Shown here: positions 58,310 to 64,000 of the stretch, piece by piece | How the letters are laid out: every line of letters begins with the position of its first letter | Numbering within the stretch: the first letter of the stretch is position 1 | Source of the DNA: Phallus indusiatus | Taxonomy: Eukaryota; Basidiomycota; Agaricomycetes; Phallales; Phallaceae | Assembly (NCBI GenBank): GCA_027605045.1 | Contig: JAQFWX010000003.1 | Location: forward strand, 1,798,001-1,862,000 | DNA: 64,000 nt | Reading direction: 5' to 3' | Notes under the pieces: model-generated | What the model was told of the DNA's origin: nothing | What the model saw: only the letters and a program-made list of their open reading frames with translations | Database searches by the model: none | Program-made: the position numbers and the translations under genes

Positions 58310-59627
58310 ATGACCAAGCTCCTACATCGCCCGCCTGTCAAAATTCTCTACGTTCTATTCGAAGTTTTTTCTTCTGTCCTCTTTCGGTTACCATACTGGT
58401 TCATTTATTCAATCCCAAAGTCTAATCGCCCAAGGCCGTCTTGGTCTCTGTATCGCTGTATTTTTGTCTATGGCTTGAGGAGATATTTCCTTCTAAGTTA
58501 TGCGTAGGTGGTTCAATATAACATTTATTTTCACATGTCACCTAATTATAGATTGCTCAAGCACGGGCGGCCTTTTGAACTCTCCTAATCATCTTGCCAT
58601 CCGGGAAGGAAAAGGTGTGCATGCGGTATGGGTGAAGCCAACACCCGAGTTCGTCAAAGGACCTATTCGAGAACGCGCAGACAAGGACGGAATTGAGTAC
58701 GTCAAAATACCTGGGTACTGGTTCGTAAAGAAAGGCGACAAATACGATGAAAACTACCGTCCGACCGCTCAGGATAAAGTGATATACACTATGCATGGTG
58801 AGGATAGTGTTCAACTGCTTTGCTTGCCACAATCATGATACTGTCAATTAGGCGGTGGTTTTGTCTCTTTTTCAGCTCACCCATCCGACCCTTTATCCAG
58901 CATCCGCCAGGGCATTCTCGATCATGCTCCTCATTCCACGAAACGTCTATTCTCCATCGAATTTCGCTGTTCAAAGTTAAGTGTCAAAGAGCGTCGTTCC
59001 ACCCACCGCTTTCCTACGGCCTTAATAGACGCTATTGCTGGCTACAGCTACCTAGTCCATGATATGGGATACAAAGCAGAAAACATCATCTTCGAAGGAG
59101 ACTCAGCGGGTGCAAACTTGGTCATTGCTCTCGCCCGTTATTTAGTTGAGAACCCCATCCCGGATCTCCCTCCACCAAGCGGTCTTATTCTTAACTGTCC
59201 CTGGGCCGACCTTAGTCTCTCGCATATTACTCCAGGTTCATCCTGTCTCCCACTGGTTCCTGCAGATATCCTACCTGTCGCGGCATCAGGTCCAGGCGAA
59301 TCATGGTATGCTGTCCGTGCGTATGTCGGTATGGGAAAGGAAAACCTTATGGCTACGAGAACGGACCCATATATCTCTCCCGCATGTCTGGACATCCCCA
59401 AAGTCCATTTCAACAACTTCCCGAAGGCAATAATCGTCGTCGGTACAGCGGGTTCTTGGCTGGACTCGGATAGGACGTTATACAACCGTATGAAAGAAGA
59501 TATGGGGGACAGGGTGGAGCTTTATGAGATTCCAGACGTCGTTCATGACTTTCAGAGTTTGGTTCAGTTTGAACCGGAACGAACGACGTCTTTTAAGAAG
59601 ATTGGAGACTGGATTGCTAAGCTATGA
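58310..59627 (+). CDS. Alpha/beta hydrolase (HSL/Say1-like esterase)
   Basis: Start ATG 58310 (MTKLLHRPPVKILYVLFEVF), with a hydrophobic N-terminal segment that may anchor it to the ER. Splicing gives VIYTMHGGGF, the HGGG oxyanion-hole motif of the hormone-sensitive-lipase group (split by the intron at about 58799-58852). Then HRFPTALIDAIAGYSYL, the nucleophile elbow FEGDSAGANL (Ser in G-D-S-A-G, near 59105), WADLSLS, and the C-terminal acid and histidine region SWLDSDRTLYN and PDVVHDFQS (near 59540). The catalytic triad is therefore complete. Stop at 59625-59627. Relatives include steryl-acetate deacetylases and other esterases, and the substrate cannot be told. Same strand as the FMO gene; a monooxygenase making esters beside an esterase would be a sensible pair, but this is inference. 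Confidence 0.82.
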
Positions 59628-60065
59628 GTTATCGTTTTAACGCTATTGCTACGTGAATTTCACTGAAAGGGTTTTTATTCCAACCCACGTGTCTGTGTGC
59701 GCATTGCGACATTCATGTATTACCTGTTGATGGCAGTTATTCTCAAGATCGCTGACCTGGTAGATTCAATCAAAAATATTTCAAGGTTATTAGAGGGGCG
59801 GGTACGTGAATTTATCTAACTTGTATAATTTTGAAAATTTAATTATACTTGCGTATTATGGGCCGCCGGGCCCAATAACACTGATTCAAGATATACACAT
59901 ACAAATATAAAATATATACAATAATATCATGGCACAATGACTTTTTCAATCAATACAGATGAAGAGTACTAGATAAAGATTTGAGAGTCAAATTTATACC
60001 GCTTCAGTTGGATCGTCCGCCATTAAATTTTGCGTTTCATATTTCGTAGAAGTCTAAATAGCCGG
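59628..60065. other. Short intergenic stretch, convergent 3' ends
   Basis: AT-rich DNA with the 3' UTRs of the hydrolase and the DUF6534 gene. Nothing else recognised. Confidence 0.5.
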
Positions 60066-61865
60066 TTATCTCATGGTGAACGGAAGTCCGAAATTTTTGA
60101 CAATACTTACATCTCCGGTTTGCCTGGAAAAAGCGAACGTAGTACTGGTAGTTTCTGTTCCGGTATTGTTCCCCGTGGACGCAAGCTTAAATTTATTCGC
60201 CATCTCTACAACTTTACCTCCACCTTGACGGGAAGATTTCAAGGCGTTACGGGCGTTCAAAGATGCAAGCATGGTATTCACGTAGCTATAGATAAAAATT
60301 TGCGCCATTTTGTCAGCGAGTTTTTAAGATCTTAAGATTTCACTCTTACAGTCTTCCTGTGCAGAAATAAAATATGGCATAAATAAATGCTCGCTTCCAG
60401 ACTTCGGCCGTGATAAGAGTCACAATCGACGCTAAGGATGTGATAACGCCAGTATTGATAGTGTAGATCTTATATCAAAAAAATTTGTTAATTTCTTCGT
60501 AATATTATTTAACAATATTGGCCGAACGTACCATAAGCTTTTCCAATATTGTATCGGACGTCGTTAACCCTGTGCGTGATTTGCGCAGAAGGACCACCAT
60601 GGTGACGGCCAAAAGGATGTCGCCACCTGCTGCTGCGCCATTGATACCGGCCGAGATACTATGTTCTTGAACAAGACCTTGTGTAACCGATTTGAGAGCA
60701 GAGCACTTGATCGTCCAAACTGGTGAACGATCAGTATTTACAGATTTTGCGCATACTCAGGATTTGTACTTACTTATGCTAAGAACTAAATGGATCCCGA
60801 TCACAGATTTGTTAATGAAGGGTAAATATTATCGTATGTTTACGCACTGAGTTTTGCAACAATAAAGAGTGCCTGTTTTCCCGGTCAGTACTTGTCCTCG
60901 AAGACTTGAGATTGACTCACCGGAAGAACGATAAATAGCCAATTGCCATGACTCACTGTCAGAAATTCAGTCAAATCGTTATGAATGGATAAAGATTTAA
61001 TTACAGATCCAGATGCGCATCAAGAAGAAGCTTTGTACACAGAGACATGGTATGAACTATAATCGTAAGATTTGGTGTTAGGTGCTTTTCCTAAATACAT
61101 TAAATGAAACCCGCACCTCAAAGATAGATTGAATCTGTCCGGATCAAAAATAAGCTATAGCGAAATTAGACGTCAAATGATTTTTAAACTGACAGTAAGA
61201 CTCCAGATCGCAAAATCAAGGTTCAGCGGATTAAAGTAATTCTACCCAAGCTAAAAGTTAAAACCAATGATCGAGATCAAGCATGATTCTGCTGACCGTA
61301 ATGACATAAAAGTACACTAGCGCAACCAGTAAGCCTGAATTTAAGTAAAACCATTCGCAGAAAAACTTACGTGTATAAGTGATAAGTGCCTGATGAACGG
61401 TATCGAGCATCCTATTGAGATCAAACAGTTGTTTAGAACTTGAATGTAGCTTAAACTGGGTGAATATCGCATACCACATTAGTGCAACCTTGATCAAAGA
61501 AAACAATTATTTCAGAACAAATGCGCTTAGTGTTTCTTGCCTACCAATAATTTTAAGTGAAGACCATCTCTGGGATACGCAATATAGTACCTTGAAAAAA
61601 AATTAGTGTTGAACGATTGATGAATGACAATCAACGAAACAATTTTACATACCAGTAAGCCTGTGCCGTCCCTATGCCCCAAAGCCTACAGATATAGAAA
61701 GTGATGAATTATCCGAGTGGCACTGACTGGAAAACAAAGAGCTTACGCGCAGGCGATGACTACACCTATAAGCAGAGCGCCGAAATTGTTGTCCAATGCA
61801 GGCAGGACAGGAATTGCTGTTGGGGGGATTGCAGAGCCTGAGGACATGGGTGCACTCGAATTCAT
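60066..61865 (-). CDS. DUF6534 multi-pass membrane protein
   Basis: Start ATG 61865 (MNSSAPMSSGSAIPP). Exon 1 ends with LPALDNNFGALLIGVVIACA. Then LWGIGTAQAYW, YYIAYPRDGLHLKLL, a 14-nt exon (VALMW), MLDTVHQALITYT and YFYVIT. Later exons give INGAAAGGDILLAVTMVVLL, RKSRTGLTTSDTILEKLM and the C-terminal YVNTMLASLNARNALK, followed by a polar tail to stop 60066. This is the basidiomycete DUF6534 pattern: LDNTxGALLIG start, W-x-LDTxHQ helix, SRTGxxxTD segment, KLYVNSxLAxLNxR end. Seven hydrophobic helices are expected. About ten exons; boundaries in the middle (60850-61240) are uncertain and that part could hold a small lesion. Function unknown. Confidence 0.75.
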
Positions 61866-63779
61866 GATGGCGGAAGTGAAAAGACCCACAGCTGGATTTT
61901 ATCCGACGACTATGTACCCCATTCTTGCTTGACAACTTAGTTTGGAGATTTACTATATAATAACGTAATATTGCCAGCTAGCCGAGCGTAATCAATTGGA
62001 TATAATATGGGCGGCCAAGAACATAATCAGAAGCAAATACGAACAGCTGATTGGAATTTGATAGGAACAAAACCTCGTGGTACATCAGTAATCTGGGCAA
62101 GTGTGCATGGACGGTCAGGGATGGTCTCAGACGGTTTAGCCGATGAGACAGGCCGGATAGCTTCAGCGAATCTCGCAAATCTCAGACCTGAATAAAAAAG
62201 GTATGGACGAGTGGGACCGTTGGGTGTCCGGATTGTCCTATGTTCCCAGACTATCCGAGACCATTGGCAACTTTGAGCCTAATCTGTGGCCGTCCCGTCA
62301 GTTCAGAATGCTTGCTCAGACAAAATTATGTTCTTTTGAAGTTATTTTTATTCAATATACGTATATAAGATTACTATTTACAAATATGGTACTAAGCATA
62401 AGACAATAAATACACCCTTTGAAAACCTACGCTAACATTCAATTAAAGAATTCAAGAGCTTAAGTGAAAAGGGTAAAACAAGACACACCCATGGATACTG
62501 CTCTGTCAAAAGATCTTTTGCTTGGGGACCTGTAACTAGTTCAAAAGAGTGAAAAGAGGATGAATTTTCACATACCGGCAAATAAGCTCGCTCAAAAACA
62601 GTGATCATGGGCCGGATAAGTAGACAGCTAGGCGAGCGATTGAGTCAAAGTCCACTTTTAAAACAAGAAAAAAAAAACTCACCCGTCATAAATGGAATAT
62701 AGCAACAACCTGCAAATAAAACTATCAATGAGAGGAACAGACATGTGATAGGAGAAATGTTTACCTTTAACTAACTATAGAAAAGAAGAGGAGACGTACA
62801 AGATGAAATTGTGCATGTGAGAGAAAGAGAAAGAAACTGTATAGTTCGAAGTAGCGGCGCTCGAAAAACTTATGATGCGCAAACGTGCTTAGTCACGCCG
62901 TGAGGCAAAACCGACGAGCCGCGGCGTGCCCTGATTGGTTGCTTGAGTCAACTGTTGCTTTCGTATGGATCAAGCTGGATAAAGGTGTGTGCGCAATTTC
63001 AGTTGAAAAAAGGGTCAAGACAATCAGGACAAACACGTACTTATGAACATTGTAGATTAATGATTTCACATTGGGTCAAATAAACTTTCGAAAAATACTG
63101 AAGTCTCAGTTGGTCCCAGATCGCTCCGGGACTAATTTGAGCATCCGAGACGAAGGGCGAAACGCGGCCCAAATCTGAGATCAGAAGTTAGGCGCCCGCC
63201 GCGAAACCAGATTACTGATGTAATTAAAAAGCACATACGTACGTGCGTGCGATGTATCGGAAATCGCTTACATATTTCTTGGTCGAGAAAACAATGGTCT
63301 GTAGATTTGATATCCAAGTCGAACAACTCACGATCCCATGTATACTACATGATTCATGAAGGATAGATCAACATCAGAAGCAATGACTACTGGAGGAAAA
63401 GGACAGCCATTCATACATATTTCGGAGAAGTGCTTCGTATGTTTCAGATTTGTTATTTCATCAAAACCCGAAAACCAAACAATCCGAACTCGCTAGGCTT
63501 GTCGCGTGAATAATCAGATATTGATGGGTGCTCATTCTGGCGTCCGCTCAGGCGTTGCCGACCAACACAACTGAAGATCATCCATTTTCGGGCAATACCT
63601 ACTGAACACAGAACCTTCATGGGTGTAGATGCAAACTTAAGGATATGACCTACCAGGCCTAGGCGCCGGGTCACAGGGTGCCAATCGCAGACGCTATGGG
63701 CGTGTAGCGGAAGAAAGGAGTTTGGTGCGCCCAGGGTGTGCTCAACAAAGGTCTTTCTTCACCGCCCGCGCTACTGCAA
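61866..63779. other. Long intergenic stretch, no gene seen
   Basis: 1.9 kb between the divergent DUF6534 gene and transporter gene. Short open frames at 62007-62195 and 63453-63674 have no recognisable content. A small acgtacgt run lies near 63237. No repeat copy found elsewhere in the window. Confidence 0.45.
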
Positions 63780-64000
63780 ATGAGCACAATAGTCGAAAAG
63801 CCACCAAGCGAAACTCCACTAGACCCCGAGTTCGAGTCTAAACTAGTCCAAAATGGGGATGATGTTGTCGACGGAGGACGACAAGCGTGGGCAACTGTCA
63901 TTGGAGGGTATGATCTGCAGTTGCCGACCCATATTGTAAATTCACAGACAATCCTCGCTCTATTAGTCTACTAGTTGTCGCAACAACATTCGGCTATGCG
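63780..64000 (+). CDS. MFS transporter, monocarboxylate-like, N-terminus only
   Basis: Start ATG 63780 (MSTIVEKPPSETPLDPEFES). A polar cytosolic head leads to DGGRQAWATVIG, the D-G-G-x-x-AW motif opening helix 1 in fungal monocarboxylate-transporter-like MFS proteins. An intron from gtatgatctgcag to ctactag (about 63908-63974) joins in frame to VVATTFGYA at the right edge, as expected for that helix. The rest is outside the window, so substrate and integrity cannot be judged. Confidence 0.7.

Noticed and set aside
1..64000. CRISPR array, bacterial operons, rRNA genes, telomeric repeats or intact transposons
   Set aside because: None seen; no regularly spaced repeats, reverse transcriptase, transposase or ribosomal sequence was recognised on either strand.

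Overview
The window looks like nuclear DNA of a basidiomycete, most likely an agaricomycete mushroom-forming fungus. Genes are dense on both strands and cut by many 45-75 nt GT-AG introns. Families typical of that group are present: DUF6533 and DUF6534 membrane proteins, Ure2-like glutathione transferases and a CbxX-type AAA/helicase fusion. There are no bacterial operons, no tRNA or rRNA genes, and no intact transposon. All calls come from reading the sequence; no database search was run.

Layout. The left edge (1-5597, +) is the 3' two thirds of a giant gene: a UPF1/ZNFX1-like SF1 helicase, an NFX1-type Cys-rich segment, three CbxX/CfqX AAA+ domains and a coiled coil. A second copy lies inverted at 48780-54959 (-). 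It has lost the third AAA domain and carries a 2-nt deletion in helicase motif VI, so it is a pseudogene. About 44.6 kb separate the two arms.

From 7.4 to 31.6 kb lie mostly housekeeping or conserved genes: DUF6533 protein, mitochondrial S-adenosylmethionine carrier (PET8) divergent from TVP23, a TauD/Jlp1-type dioxygenase, a tandem pair of glutathione transferases with micro-exons, a frameshifted short-chain dehydrogenase, KIN17, two unrecognised proteins and an O-fucosyltransferase-like glycosyltransferase. At 33.1-35.5 kb is a tandem pair of GNAT acetyltransferases.

From 35.6 to 48.6 kb is a young, decaying paralogue array built from four families with no obvious name. A is about 400 aa with an F-box-like N-terminus (also present intact at 22.3 kb). 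B is about 130 aa. C is about 310 aa with a possible PD-(D/E)XK nuclease core and is divergent from B. D is a helical protein made from tiny exons. Several copies are frameshifted or reduced to fragments, and a casein-kinase-1 fragment is spliced in among them. This array, between the inverted helicase/AAA copies, is the accessory part of the window and the best place to look for an undescribed system.

To the right (56.0-64.0 kb) come an FMO-like flavin monooxygenase and an alpha/beta hydrolase side by side, a DUF6534 membrane protein, and the first exons of an MFS monocarboxylate-type transporter cut by the window edge. The oxidoreductases, GSTs, hydrolase and transporter are compatible with detoxification or secondary metabolism, but nothing here proves they act in one pathway.
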